Assembly (NCBI RefSeq): GCF_024970185.1 | Contig: NZ_CP103965.1 | Span: 5,475,001-5,539,000 of the forward strand | Length of the DNA: 64,000 bases | Reading direction: 5' to 3' | Origin: Pseudomonas sp. N3-W | Lineage (GTDB): Bacteria; Pseudomonadota; Gammaproteobacteria; Pseudomonadales; Pseudomonadaceae | Shown: positions 37,096 through 46,633 of the stretch, piece by piece | Numbering within the stretch: the first letter of the stretch is position 1 | Layout: every line of letters begins with the position of its first letter | The notes under the pieces: model-generated | What the model was told of the DNA's origin: nothing | Databases searched by the model: none | The model's input: only the letters and a program-made list of their open reading frames with translations | Translations under genes and position numbers: made by a program

Positions 37096-37123
37096 TTAGT
37101 ACATGTACTATTGATTGTACTAA
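37096..37123. repeat. Nested inverted repeat at the island edge
   Basis: TAGTACATGTACTA is a 14-bp perfect palindrome, and TTAGTACA at its left also pairs with TGTACTAA about 12 bases to the right. Upstream, 37060-37075 holds GTGA repeated four times. This part of the 325-bp gap (36963-37287) carries no gene. Its role is unknown: operator, recombination site or terminator are all possible. Confidence 0.5.
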
Positions 37124-37130
37124 TCCCAGC

Positions 37131-37162
37131 CCCCCAGCCGGCGTGAGTCGCTGGGGGTTTTT
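37131..37162 (+). terminator. Rho-independent terminator
   Basis: CCCCCAGC (37131-37138) pairs with GCTGGGGG (37150-37157), followed by TTTTT. It would end transcripts coming from the gmhA-BON operon or from an unseen small transcript in 36963-37130. Confidence 0.8.
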
Positions 37163-37176
37163 ATTTACCGGCAATG

Positions 37177-37214
37177 AACATCTCGCCGAGCCAACCTGCC
37201 GACCAAATGCCTTC
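37177..37214 (-). repeat. Left copy of 38-bp direct repeat (possible attL; helicase 3'-end remnant)
   Basis: 38 bases match 63732-63770 except for one inserted base in the right copy. At the right the same bases encode the last residues of a RecD2-type helicase (KAFGRQVGLGEM). Here they are an orphan, frameshifted scrap with no helicase gene beside it. This is what an integration event at the 3' end of that gene, or a partial duplication, would leave. Confidence 0.7.
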
Positions 37215-37287
37215 ACCGCCACTGACGGCCTACATATGGCAGTGCTGGTGGATGCTCGTAGGCTGGCAACATTCCAATGCCGGAAAA

Positions 37288-37764
37288 TTAAGACCAGTCG
37301 GGCTCTGGCTCTGTACCCAAATGAATCGACATAACCAGTGCACGGCGGTAATGCAAAGGGGTGGCGTTCAACTCCAAGGACAGTAGTCGGTCGGCTGCAC
37401 CGACCAGAGCGTCAATCCGCTCGCGGGGCACCGCTATGTATGTAACCAATCGTGTTCCGTTTGCTGTCATAGACCCTATTCCTTTTGGTGGGTCTGTGTC
37501 ATGCGCCAGTCGAGGATCTGCATAGAGCTGGCACTCGACCTCCGGGTATTTGAAACCCTCGGGGTAGAGCACTTCGCCCTTCAGCGTCAGGATTATATGT
37601 TCGTGATAATGACCATCATTAGCCCTTGAATTATTAGGAAGAGCCAGGCTGAACGACCAGGTGAATTCCCACCCCGACAGCTTGATTTGATAGAGGGTTC
37701 GTTGCGTTTCGGGCCTCGGGCGGCCTCGCCTCGTGTTAGATTTCTGCTGGACTTTACGGGTCAT
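37288..37764 (-). CDS. Hypothetical protein
   Basis: 158 residues from the ATG at 37764, which has a perfect GGAGG six bases upstream. The frame continues to 37884 but that extension lacks a ribosome site. The N terminus is basic (TRKVQQKSNTRRGRPRPETQR). The rest is mixed with no membrane segment (WEFTWSFSLALPNN, YHEHIILTLKGEVLYPEGFKYPEVECQLYADPRL). I recognise no family. It is the first gene of the island and reads away from the restriction system. Confidence 0.65.
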   Translation of the reverse strand: MTRKVQQKSNTRRGRPRPETQRTLYQIKLSGWEFTWSFSLALPNNSRANDGHYHEHIILTLKGEVLYPEGFKYPEVECQLYADPRLAHDTDPPKGIGSMTANGTRLVTYIAVPRERIDALVGAADRLLSLELNATPLHYRRALVMSIHLGTEPEPDWS

Positions 37765-38215
37765 AGCGACCTCCACCAGACAAGGGGCCGGCCTTGTGGA
37801 CAGAATGCCGGCTGACCTCAAAAGCATAGTCGTAGTGAAGGTGGTAGGAGCACTGCTCTCAACTCTTGAAGGGGCAGCGGTCACTTTAGGCTGTTGCTCT
37901 GAGCAGTAGAAACATCGGTTTCACAGTAGCCAGATTCGTGAATTATGTTGAGCTGATTCAGCTGCAAGCTGAGCAGGTCTTTGCAGACAAACAGATAGCG
38001 GCGGCCTGGCGGGACAAACCACAAACTGCTTTTATGGGATGAAGGCATTAGATGTTTCAAATACTGAGTCTGGGTACGAATAAGCTGCCCAGTAGATAAA
38101 AATGAAAAGCATAAATATTTGGTTGTTGTCAACACTGCTAACTATGAATACATGAGCTAAGACACTAGAATTATTACCTACTAGAGGATTGTCGATCCAG
38201 GCGGTTTAGCAGGCC
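37765..38215. other. Gap without a convincing gene upstream of hsdM
   Basis: AT-rich from 38060 onward, likely to hold the hsdM promoter. A minus-strand frame at 37881-38135 (84 residues) lacks family likeness and a clear ribosome site, so I do not call it. Confidence 0.5.
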
Positions 38216-40420
38216 GTGGACGACATGTTCTGTCCTCATGCCCCTATTATTCAAAAGGATAGAGTTTTGGCTCAGTTAGAGAACATCGAGGCAATTGAAA
38301 AGCGTCTTTGGAAGGCCGCAGACACCCTTCGCAGTAATTCCGAACTGGCCAGCAACGAATATTTTCTGCCTGTGATGGGGCTGATTTTTCTACGTCACGC
38401 ATACAGCCGCTTCTTGGGGGTCAAGGATGAGATCGTCGCCAGCCTGCCCAGCAGAGGTGGCAAGACCCGTGCCCTGACCAAAGAGGACTTCTCGCAGAAG
38501 GGGGCTATTTTCCTAAACCAGCAGGCTGAATTCGACGCCCTGGTCGCTCTGACCGACGCCGATGATCGCGCTGAAGCGATCATTAGCGCGATGGAGTCGA
38601 TTGAAAAGGATTACACCAATCTAGCAGGCCAGCTGCCAAAAAATGAATATCGCAGCATTCCGAATGACGTCATGGGTCAGCTGCTGCGGACTCTGAACCC
38701 GGATGAACTGAAAAAGGCCACCGGCGACATCTTCGGTCGTATATATGAGTACTTTCTCACTGAGTTCGCAGACCAAGGTGCGCATGATGGTGGTGAATTC
38801 TTCACGCCGGTTTCGTTGGTTCAACTGATCACCAATGTACTGGAACCAGACCACGGTATTGTCTTCGACCCGGCATGCGGCTCCGGCGGTATGTTTGTGC
38901 AAAGCGCCCACTTTCTCGAAGTGCACAAGGAGAATCCGAACAAGCTCACTTTTTACGGGCACGAGAAAAATCGCGTAACAACGCGCCTTTGCAAAATGAA
39001 CCTTGCTGTTCACGGCCTGGAAGGCAATGTTCTGGGTGGCGAGCAAGCTATAACTTATTACAACGACCCCCATGAAAAGCTTTGGGGAAATGTCGATTAC
39101 GTCATGGCGAATCCACCTTTCAACGTCGATGAGGTAGATGCTGAGAAGATTAAGAATGATCCACGGCTGCCTTTTGGTATTCCAGGTATAAATAAAACAA
39201 AGAAAGTGCCTAATGCCAATTATCTTTGGATTCAATATTTTTATAGCTATTTGAACGAAGCCGGACGTGCCGGTTTTGTTATGTCTTCTCAAGCATCCAG
39301 CGCTGCACGTGAAGACGCTAAGGTACGCGAGCAGCTTGTAAAATCTGGTCACGTTGATGCGATGATTGATATTCGTGGCAACTTCTTTTATACGCGTACT
39401 GTACCCTGTCAGCTTTGGTTTCTTAACAAGAACAAGCCAAAAGATCACCAAGATAAAGTCTTGATGATCGATGCGCGTAATGTCTATCGTAAGGTGACGC
39501 GCAAGATATTCGATTTTAGTCCGGAACAGCTTAGCAATCTAACCTCAATTGTTTGGCTTTATCGTGGTCAAAGTGATCGATTCATAGAGTTGGTGCAAAA
39601 ATATATCGATAGCTCTCTTTTCGATGCGCATGCCTGCGAAAAGTCGGAGTCGTTACAAGCAGAGCCGGTTCCCGATTTTATTGTCTCGCTGAAGCAATTG
39701 CATGCTGCCATGCGTCCCTTTCTAGAACAGTTGGAAAGAGAACTGGGGGTGGATCATTCATATGCCACATTGCATAGTGAGCTACTTACAGTTGTTGAAC
39801 AAATCGACTCGGACTGGTCAAACTTTCAAGTTTTGAAAAATGACTTGCATGAGTGGTGGGGACGTCATTCGTATGACACGGCAGGCGATCTAATCGATTT
39901 CACTGAGAACGATATCTGCCTCAAAGATCTCGCGGAGAATAGCCGTGATTTGATTAAACTCATCGACCATGCTTATAAGCTTGGTACGCGCCTGATTGAA
40001 CTTTGCGAGAGCGAGTACTCCGCCAGAGATAACGAACTTTGGGATTATGCGAGTATTCACGGTACGCGCCGTGTTAGTCTCAAGAAATCTGCAGATGTGT
40101 CTCGGAAATCTGCTGTAGAGCAGTTGAGGCAGGTTCGCTACTATTACAAACAGGCACATTGGCTACTATCGCGTTTTCCAGAGGGAAAATTGCAGGACGT
40201 AAAAGGGCTGGTGAAACTGGTCTCAAAAAAAGATATTGAAGTTGCTGAGTGGAGCCTGACACCTGGACGTTATGTGGGAATCGCGCCCGAGGAAGTGGAT
40301 GAGGACTTCGACTTCGAAGAGGCTATGCGAGAAATCCACATTGAGCTTAAAGGGCTAAATGAAGAGGCAACAGGGCTTTCAATAAAAATTGCTCAGAATT
40401 TCGAAGGGCTTGGAGTATGA
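38216..40420 (+). CDS. hsdM: Type I restriction-modification methyltransferase subunit HsdM
   Basis: 734 residues from a GTG (ATG at 38225 is an alternative). The N-terminal helical HsdM domain (~15-165) precedes the N6-adenine methyltransferase domain with motif I DPACGSGGMFVQS (~residues 220-232) and motif IV VMANPPFNV. With HsdS it methylates adenine in the recognition sequence; with HsdR it forms the restriction complex. It is longer than classic ~500-residue HsdM, with a ~270-residue C-terminal extension rich in charged helices after the catalytic domain. Its stop overlaps hsdS (ATGA). Lower GC than the core genes, as expected for acquired DNA. Confidence 0.96.
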   Translation: MDDMFCPHAPIIQKDRVLAQLENIEAIEKRLWKAADTLRSNSELASNEYFLPVMGLIFLRHAYSRFLGVKDEIVASLPSRGGKTRALTKEDFSQKGAIFLNQQAEFDALVALTDADDRAEAIISAMESIEKDYTNLAGQLPKNEYRSIPNDVMGQLLRTLNPDELKKATGDIFGRIYEYFLTEFADQGAHDGGEFFTPVSLVQLITNVLEPDHGIVFDPACGSGGMFVQSAHFLEVHKENPNKLTFYGHEKNRVTTRLCKMNLAVHGLEGNVLGGEQAITYYNDPHEKLWGNVDYVMANPPFNVDEVDAEKIKNDPRLPFGIPGINKTKKVPNANYLWIQYFYSYLNEAGRAGFVMSSQASSAAREDAKVREQLVKSGHVDAMIDIRGNFFYTRTVPCQLWFLNKNKPKDHQDKVLMIDARNVYRKVTRKIFDFSPEQLSNLTSIVWLYRGQSDRFIELVQKYIDSSLFDAHACEKSESLQAEPVPDFIVSLKQLHAAMRPFLEQLERELGVDHSYATLHSELLTVVEQIDSDWSNFQVLKNDLHEWWGRHSYDTAGDLIDFTENDICLKDLAENSRDLIKLIDHAYKLGTRLIELCESEYSARDNELWDYASIHGTRRVSLKKSADVSRKSAVEQLRQVRYYYKQAHWLLSRFPEGKLQDVKGLVKLVSKKDIEVAEWSLTPGRYVGIAPEEVDEDFDFEEAMREIHIELKGLNEEATGLSIKIAQNFEGLGV

Positions 40421-41631
40421 TCTGGGTCGATAGCTCACTTGATGAATTGGGATTTGTTTCCAGGGGTAAGTCACGCCATAGACCTAGGGATGCTGCGCAT
40501 TTGTACGGCGGGCAATATCCATTTGTACAGACCGGAGATGTGAAACACGCTGGATTATATTTGTATGAATATAGCCAAACGTACAGCGAAGCGGGCTTGG
40601 CTCAAAGCAAGTTATGGCCAGCTGGCACATTGTGTATAACGATTGCTGCAAATATTGCTGATACAGCAATTTTAGGGATTGATGCGTGCTTCCCCGATAG
40701 TGTCATAGGGTTTATTCCGGATCTCACGAAAACAAACGCTCGCTATATAAAATACCTGTTTGATGCAGAGCTAAAGCTGAAGTATAGGCAGTTCACTCAG
40801 GGAGCCGCCCAAGACAACTTGAGTCAAGGGAAATTGCTTTCGATACGCTTTCGGATTCCGCAAGATGTCGAAGATCAAGAGAGGATTGCCGATTTTATAT
40901 CTGCTTATGACGAGTTGATCGAAAACAACAGTCGTCGTATTGAGTTGCTTGTGCAATCAGTTCGCCTTTTATATAGGGAGTGGTTTGTATATCTACGATT
41001 TCCTGGGCATGAGCATGTAGAAAATATCAATGGTATTCCCGAGGGCTGGAAGCTTCTTGCAGTAAAAGATTGCTGCAGTCAAGTTAGTTACGGCTACACT
41101 GCGAGCTCTACGATTGAAAAAGTAGGGCCGAAGCTTTTAAGGATTACCGATATAGTTCCTTCATGCATCAATTGGGAGTCGGTGCCCTATTGTGAGATTG
41201 GGGAGAAAGAGAAAGATAAGTATAAGTTAGCACTGGGAGACGTGGTAGTGGCGAGAACAGGCGCTACTGTTGGATATGCGAAACGTATTTCCAGCGTTGA
41301 AGAGGATGTTGTTTATGCATCGTACTTGGTTAAATTTAAACCTGATCCTGAGATTGTCGATGACTTAATTCTTGGGGTTTTCATGGAGTCTAATGAATAC
41401 AAAGAGTATGTGAAGGCAAACGCTGGTGGGGCGGCTCAACCAAATGCGAATGCGCAGGTATTGGGGGGCGCGAAGCTGCTTGTTCCTGCAAAAAAAATAC
41501 AAGAGCAATTTAGGGTTTATTGTACAGAATCATTTGAACTGAAGAGAAATTTAGAACGCCAGAATGCGATGCTAACGAAGGCCAGAGACCTACTGTTGCC
41601 ACGTCTGATGAATGGAGACATCACTGTATGA
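40417..41631 (+). CDS. hsdS: Type I restriction specificity subunit HsdS
   Basis: 404 residues. Two target-recognition domains are visible. The first half ends in the conserved helical spacer QERIADFISAYDELIENNSRRIELL. The second half starts near IPEGWKLLAVKDCCSQVSYG and ends with KRNLERQNAMLTKARDLLLPRLMNGDI. HsdS reads the bipartite DNA sequence and sets the methylation and cleavage specificity, which cannot be predicted by eye. AT-rich. Coupled by ATGA overlaps to both hsdM and hsdR. Confidence 0.94.
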   Translation: MIWVDSSLDELGFVSRGKSRHRPRDAAHLYGGQYPFVQTGDVKHAGLYLYEYSQTYSEAGLAQSKLWPAGTLCITIAANIADTAILGIDACFPDSVIGFIPDLTKTNARYIKYLFDAELKLKYRQFTQGAAQDNLSQGKLLSIRFRIPQDVEDQERIADFISAYDELIENNSRRIELLVQSVRLLYREWFVYLRFPGHEHVENINGIPEGWKLLAVKDCCSQVSYGYTASSTIEKVGPKLLRITDIVPSCINWESVPYCEIGEKEKDKYKLALGDVVVARTGATVGYAKRISSVEEDVVYASYLVKFKPDPEIVDDLILGVFMESNEYKEYVKANAGGAAQPNANAQVLGGAKLLVPAKKIQEQFRVYCTESFELKRNLERQNAMLTKARDLLLPRLMNGDITV

Positions 41632-44600
41632 ATGCTATGACCGAGGATCATCTGGCGCAGAAGACGACAGCTGACTACCTGCTTCACGAATTGCAGTGGA
41701 ATGAATCCATCTATGCGATGGATGAAACCTTTGGAAAGGAAGGCACCCTCGGTCGTACAAATGATACAGAGGTTGTTTTGAACCGCTATCTAGGTGAGCG
41801 GTTGATGGATCTCAATCCGGGACTTCCGTTGGAAGCCTACGAAGATGCGCTCCGGATTGTTGATGAGTACAGCAGCAGTTCAGTTCTTCTGGCAACAAAC
41901 CGAGAGAAAGACAATCTTCACAAAAACGGTGTTGAAGTAAGTTACCGTAATGATAAAGGCGAGCGCATCAAGAAGCGCCTTCGCCTGTTTGATTTTGAGA
42001 ATCCTGAAAAAAATCACTTTTTGGTCGTGCGTGAGTTTTGGGTGCGTGGTGATCTATACCGCAGACGTGCTGACATTGTTGGTTTTGTAAATGGCATCCC
42101 GCTGGTATTTATGGAGCTGAAGAACGTCCATAAGGACATCAAGGCTGCCTACGAACAAAACCTATCCGATTACAAGGATACTGTCTCGCATCTCCTTCAT
42201 CACAATGCCTTTATCATTTTGGGTAACGGTGTGGATGCGAAAATCGGTTCTGTCTCCAGCAAATTCGAGCACTTCAATGACTGGAAGCGCCTGCACGAAG
42301 ACAGCCCTGGTGTCGTGGATATGGAGACCTTGCTGAAAGGGACGTGCTCCAAGTCGAACCTGATGGACATCTTTGAGAACTATATTCTGTTCGATGAGAG
42401 CTCGGGAAAGCTTGTAAAAATTGTGGCGCGTAACCACCAGTTTTTAGGGGTTAACCTTGCCATTGAAGCTGTTCGAAATCGAAAAGCGCGGGCCGGTAAG
42501 CTGGGAGTTTTCTGGCACACTCAGGGCTCTGGTAAATCCTATTCGATTGTCTTTTTTGCCAAAAAGGTGCATCGGAAGCTGGGTGGTAACTATACATTTG
42601 TCGTCCTGACAGACCGCGAAGACCTAGATACGCAAATCTATAAAACATTCGGTGGATGCGGCGTTGTCGATAATGATCGAGACCCTTGCCGCGCAACCAA
42701 TGGCGATCATTTACAAGAACTGCTTGGCCAACATAAAGCTTACGTTTTTTCGTTGATCCAAAAATTTAACAAGAAGGTTGATCCTGACAAACCTTACTCG
42801 GAGCGCGAGGATGTTATCGTCATCACTGACGAAGCGCACCGTACCCAATACGGTACTTTGTCGCTCAATATGCGCAACTCTTTGCCTAATGCCAGCTTCA
42901 TTGGCTTTACGGGTACGCCGCTGTTCAAAGATGATGAGATTACGCGAAAGGTCTTTGGCGAATATATTTCTACCTATGACTTTCAGCGTGCCGTTGAGGA
43001 CAATGCCACAGTACCGCTCTACTACGACGCGCGCGGTGAGCAGCTTCACTTCGTAGATGATGATGGTAACGAACACAGCGTTGCCGATCCCAAGGGTTTG
43101 AACGAGAAGATCGCAGCCAAGCTTGAAGAGCTTGAGATTGATGATATTGACGTTCAGCAGCGCCTGGAGCGCGCGCTCAAGCGGGACTATCACATCATTA
43201 CGAGCAGCAGCCGTCTTGAGCAAATCGCAGAGGACTTTGTTAAGCACTATGCGAATGGCTGGGAAACCGGTAAGGCCATGCTGGTTTGCATCGACAAGAT
43301 TACCTGTGTACGCATGCATAAGCTGATAGGGGATTACTGGCAGCAGCAGATTGCTCAGCTTGAGAAGGATTTTTCGCATGCGACAGACGAGCAAGATGAG
43401 ATCTGGCGGTTGCGCCAGATAGACTGGATGCGCGAAACGCAAATTGCTGTGGTCGTCAGCGAGGAGCAAGGCGAGGTCGATAAATTCCGGAAGTGGGATT
43501 TGGATATCATCCCGCACCGTCGCCTTATGAAAGAAGGCTTCATCCTTGCTGACGGTAAGCGTATAGATCTTGAGAGCGCCTTCAAAAAGCCGGAGCACCC
43601 GTTCCGCGTCGCCATCGTCTGCGCCATGTGGCTGACTGGCTTTGATGTACCGACGCTATCTACCCTTTACTTGGACAAACCGTTGCAGGCGCACACGCTC
43701 ATGCAGGCAATTGCGCGAGCAAACCGTATAGCGGAAGGCAAGAATAACGGCCTGGTCGTCGATTATTGCGGCATCCTCAAAAACCTTCGCAAGGCCTTGG
43801 CGACCTTTGCAGGGAAAAAGGATACCGGCCACGACGATGAGGACGGCGAGCTTGACCCGACCATTCCTAAAGAGGAACTCCTGGCTGAGCTCATCGAAGC
43901 GATTGGGTTTGTCCGGGACTTTCTTGATAGCCAAGGCTTCCGCCTTGAGGATATTAACGAAAAGACTGGGTTTGCGCGCAACGCGGCCATTATCCAGGCC
44001 AAAGAAGCGGTTAACGAGAACGACCAGACTCGCAAGCGTTTCGAGATCATGGCGCGTGAGGTCTTCAAGAAATTCAAAGCCTGCATCAATGTGCCAGGGG
44101 TTAATGGGCAGCGTGACGCCAGAGATGCCATCAACATCATCTATAAGAGCCTACAATCGGATCGCGAAGCAGCCGACATAAGCGACATTATTCGCCAGTT
44201 GCATGCCATTGTTGATGAGAGCATCGAAACCCGAAAAGGCATCGGAGAAGAGGCTGAGATATACGACATAAGCAAAATTGACTTTGAGCGTCTGCGCCGG
44301 GAGTTTGCGGTGTCGCCCGCGAAGAACACGACCGTTCAAAGCTTGAAGGATGTCATAGAGAAACGGCTTGGTCTTCTACTTAAGATGAACCCATTGCGAA
44401 CCGATTTCCAAGCCCACTATGACAAGCTGGTTGATGAATACAATTTCGAAAAAGATCGCGTAACCATCGAGAAAACATTTGAGGCGCTTCTGAAGCTCGT
44501 CGATGAGTTAACCAAAGAGGAGCGCCGGGCCGTCGTTGAGGGGTTGGACGAAGAAACCCTAGCCTTGTTTGACCTTCTGCAAAAGCCAGAACTTAGCAAA

Positions 44601-44867
44601 GCAGAAACGGGCCGTATTAAAAAGGTTGCCGTTTCATTGCTGGAGACGCTGAAGGCTGAGCGCCTGAAGGTCGAAAATTGGCGCGAAAAAGAGAGCACTC
44701 GCGACGCCGTGAAGCAAAAAATTTACGATTTCCTCTATGACGAAAGCTCTGGGCTTCCGGTGGAGGACTATAGTGATGATGAGATAAAAATACTTGCTGA
44801 CAACGTTTTCCGGCACGTATATAGGGCTTATCCAACCATACCATCGCCTATATATGGACAAAATTAA
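41628..44867 (+). CDS. hsdR: Type I restriction endonuclease/translocase subunit HsdR
   Basis: 1079 residues. The N-terminal nuclease domain (~1-220) has the PD-(D/E)XK residues in RRADIVGFVNGIPLVFMELKN. The SF2 motor has Walker A in FWHTQGSGKSYSIVFF (~residue 300), Walker B/DEAH in VIVITDEAHRTQYG (~400) and motif VI in QAIARANRIAEG. The C-terminal helical region binds the HsdMS core. It translocates DNA with ATP and cuts unmodified DNA at a distance. The open frame is complete, so the system should be active. Confidence 0.96.
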   Translation: MNAMTEDHLAQKTTADYLLHELQWNESIYAMDETFGKEGTLGRTNDTEVVLNRYLGERLMDLNPGLPLEAYEDALRIVDEYSSSSVLLATNREKDNLHKNGVEVSYRNDKGERIKKRLRLFDFENPEKNHFLVVREFWVRGDLYRRRADIVGFVNGIPLVFMELKNVHKDIKAAYEQNLSDYKDTVSHLLHHNAFIILGNGVDAKIGSVSSKFEHFNDWKRLHEDSPGVVDMETLLKGTCSKSNLMDIFENYILFDESSGKLVKIVARNHQFLGVNLAIEAVRNRKARAGKLGVFWHTQGSGKSYSIVFFAKKVHRKLGGNYTFVVLTDREDLDTQIYKTFGGCGVVDNDRDPCRATNGDHLQELLGQHKAYVFSLIQKFNKKVDPDKPYSEREDVIVITDEAHRTQYGTLSLNMRNSLPNASFIGFTGTPLFKDDEITRKVFGEYISTYDFQRAVEDNATVPLYYDARGEQLHFVDDDGNEHSVADPKGLNEKIAAKLEELEIDDIDVQQRLERALKRDYHIITSSSRLEQIAEDFVKHYANGWETGKAMLVCIDKITCVRMHKLIGDYWQQQIAQLEKDFSHATDEQDEIWRLRQIDWMRETQIAVVVSEEQGEVDKFRKWDLDIIPHRRLMKEGFILADGKRIDLESAFKKPEHPFRVAIVCAMWLTGFDVPTLSTLYLDKPLQAHTLMQAIARANRIAEGKNNGLVVDYCGILKNLRKALATFAGKKDTGHDDEDGELDPTIPKEELLAELIEAIGFVRDFLDSQGFRLEDINEKTGFARNAAIIQAKEAVNENDQTRKRFEIMAREVFKKFKACINVPGVNGQRDARDAINIIYKSLQSDREAADISDIIRQLHAIVDESIETRKGIGEEAEIYDISKIDFERLRREFAVSPAKNTTVQSLKDVIEKRLGLLLKMNPLRTDFQAHYDKLVDEYNFEKDRVTIEKTFEALLKLVDELTKEERRAVVEGLDEETLALFDLLQKPELSKAETGRIKKVAVSLLETLKAERLKVENWREKESTRDAVKQKIYDFLYDESSGLPVEDYSDDEIKILADNVFRHVYRAYPTIPSPIYGQN

Positions 44868-44930
44868 GGGAACTTAACAGTCGGCCACAGCACCGAGAGC
44901 TACGTTGACTTTGCCGACAAGGGAATACAT

Positions 44931-46136
44931 ATGGCAAGCAAAGCAAACCAATTCGATGCCACTGCATCAATGCTTGGCTATCTATACCAAGCGAGATATG
45001 CGCTTTACTTAAGCCTGAAAAAAATTCGGGAGGTTTCCGACCCCGATGAGTTTTTCGTATCTATCGAAAAATTCGACGACATTGCTTTTGAAACTGGTGG
45101 AAACCCAGTGGATATCCTTCAGACCAAATACCATGGGGCTGAAGGCAATCTGACGGACAGAAGCACTGATTTTTGGAAAACCATCAGGGTCTGGGCGGAT
45201 GCTATAACGAGCAGCACCGCCAAGCTGGGCGCCGTAAGTTTTACACTCATCACCACCCAAAGTGCTCCCGTCTCAGGGTTGGTTGCATCCTTAATGCCTG
45301 ATGTGAAAAGGGATGTACAAGCAGTCAAAGCGTTACTCGATGGCATTGCTAAAGAAAAAACTAATGATTCAAACCTGCCTGCTTATACGGCATACGATGC
45401 CCTGCAGGACTGGCAAAAAGAACAACTGATCAGTGCGATCAATATTCTGTGTCATTCCGATAGCATTCTCGATCTTACCGACCTGATGAAAAAAGAGCTC
45501 AGAACGACTGTAGAAAAGAAAAATGAAGATGCTTTTCTGACACGACTTGAAGGTGAGTGGTTCAAGCGATTCATTATCGCGATGTCATCCGAGCAGGAAA
45601 AAGAAATCCGTCTTGGAGAGATCGTTTCAATCATCGACGATCTTCGCTCTCAATTTTCGCTGACAAATCTTACTGCCGATTACTCCGAAGCTGAACCAGA
45701 AGACATTGACATTGAAAGTGATGGGCGTAACTTTGTCGAACAGCTCCGTTTAATTGGCATGACAAACAGAGCAATTCGTGTTGCCATTATTAATTATTAT
45801 CGAGCCTATGAGCAACGGTCGCGGTGGTCGCGTGACGGGCTCGTAAGGCCAGGCGAACTTAAGTCCTATTTGAAGAGGCTTGAGGAAGAGTGGGAGAGCC
45901 ACTACTCCCTGACGTCATCAGAAGTTGACTTTGCAAATTTAGAGCAATGCAAGAAGTTAGGAAGAGATGTTTATACCAAATGCCAGAATGAAGGTGCCCT
46001 CCCTATCCGAAGAGACTTCAGTCACCCCTATGTAGCCAGGGGAAGTTATCATGCTCTTACTGATGAATTGAAGATTGGTTGGCATCCAGACTATGAGGAG
46101 CTATTAAAAAAAGCAGCCAAAAAGGGAGCGGCTTGA
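44931..46136 (+). CDS. ABC-three-component (ABC-3C) system effector/CTD protein
   Basis: 401 residues. The N-terminal ~150 residues look like a nuclease-type domain: ATASMLGYLYQARYALYLSLKK, then FVSIEKFDDIAFE and the Q-x-K pattern in VDILQTKYH, as in Cap4/restriction-like effectors. The C-terminal half (FVEQLRLIGMTNRAIRVAIINYYRAYEQRSRW onward) fits the C-terminal domain that defines ABC-3C systems. Such systems are predicted conflict/anti-phage modules in which the ABC ATPase senses and licenses the effector. It starts 63 bases after hsdR with AAGGGA before the ATG, and overlaps the next gene (ATG at 46133). Domain naming is from memory of the family, not a search. Confidence 0.75.
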   Translation: MASKANQFDATASMLGYLYQARYALYLSLKKIREVSDPDEFFVSIEKFDDIAFETGGNPVDILQTKYHGAEGNLTDRSTDFWKTIRVWADAITSSTAKLGAVSFTLITTQSAPVSGLVASLMPDVKRDVQAVKALLDGIAKEKTNDSNLPAYTAYDALQDWQKEQLISAINILCHSDSILDLTDLMKKELRTTVEKKNEDAFLTRLEGEWFKRFIIAMSSEQEKEIRLGEIVSIIDDLRSQFSLTNLTADYSEAEPEDIDIESDGRNFVEQLRLIGMTNRAIRVAIINYYRAYEQRSRWSRDGLVRPGELKSYLKRLEEEWESHYSLTSSEVDFANLEQCKKLGRDVYTKCQNEGALPIRRDFSHPYVARGSYHALTDELKIGWHPDYEELLKKAAKKGAA

Positions 46137-46633
46137 TGTCATTGACGGATTTTCTGACACAGGAAGAGATTAACTTATACAACCCTGCTTATACAGGTTT
46201 TCTTCTGCTGTCATCCCTTCGCGCATACTGTGAGTTTAATGAAGAGGGAATGCACTGCACGCTTCCTTATATAATTATCCCAATGGCAGTTTCATCTCGG
46301 ATAGCAGGTGCGTTGCCGATTACTTACAGGACACCCATTGCTTCCTGGGTTGCGGAGCAAGGGGGGGAACTATCAGATTTTCCTGCCATGGCCTCAGCTT
46401 GCATCCCTATCGTCAATGCCGCCGTCCTTTTCTTGTTAGAAAGGGAGGTCATTCAGCTGTCGCAGGAGGCAAACTATATAATTGCAAACGACGATCTAGC
46501 TAAATCTCCCAGCCTATTTAATAAAAGCGAGAGCATGAACAAAAGCTTTCATGCCGCAAAGTTTATCGGAAAGTGGTTTAGCCATTCGTCAACAGTTGAA
46601 ACTATATTTGCACAGCTAGGGATCAGGCCATGA
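46133..46633 (+). CDS. ABC-3C system middle component
   Basis: 166 residues. Soluble, no membrane segment. The middle has PYIIIPMAVSSRIAGALP followed by FPAMASACIPIVNAAVLFLLEREVIQL, and the tail FHAAKFIGKWFSHSSTVETIFAQLGIRP. This length, the position between the CTD protein and the DUF3732 ATPase, and start/stop overlaps on both sides identify it as the adaptor known as the middle component. Its biochemical role is not established; it is presumed to link ATPase and effector. Confidence 0.75.
   Translation: MMSLTDFLTQEEINLYNPAYTGFLLLSSLRAYCEFNEEGMHCTLPYIIIPMAVSSRIAGALPITYRTPIASWVAEQGGELSDFPAMASACIPIVNAAVLFLLEREVIQLSQEANYIIANDDLAKSPSLFNKSESMNKSFHAAKFIGKWFSHSSTVETIFAQLGIRP

Noticed and set aside
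37021..37163. Possible tRNA or tmRNA attachment site at the island edge
   Set aside because: No cloverleaf or tRNA T-arm motif found; the stem at 37131-37157 is a plain terminator.
37881..38135. 84-residue minus-strand frame between the hypothetical gene and hsdM
   Set aside because: No recognisable ribosome site, odd composition and no sign of a domain.
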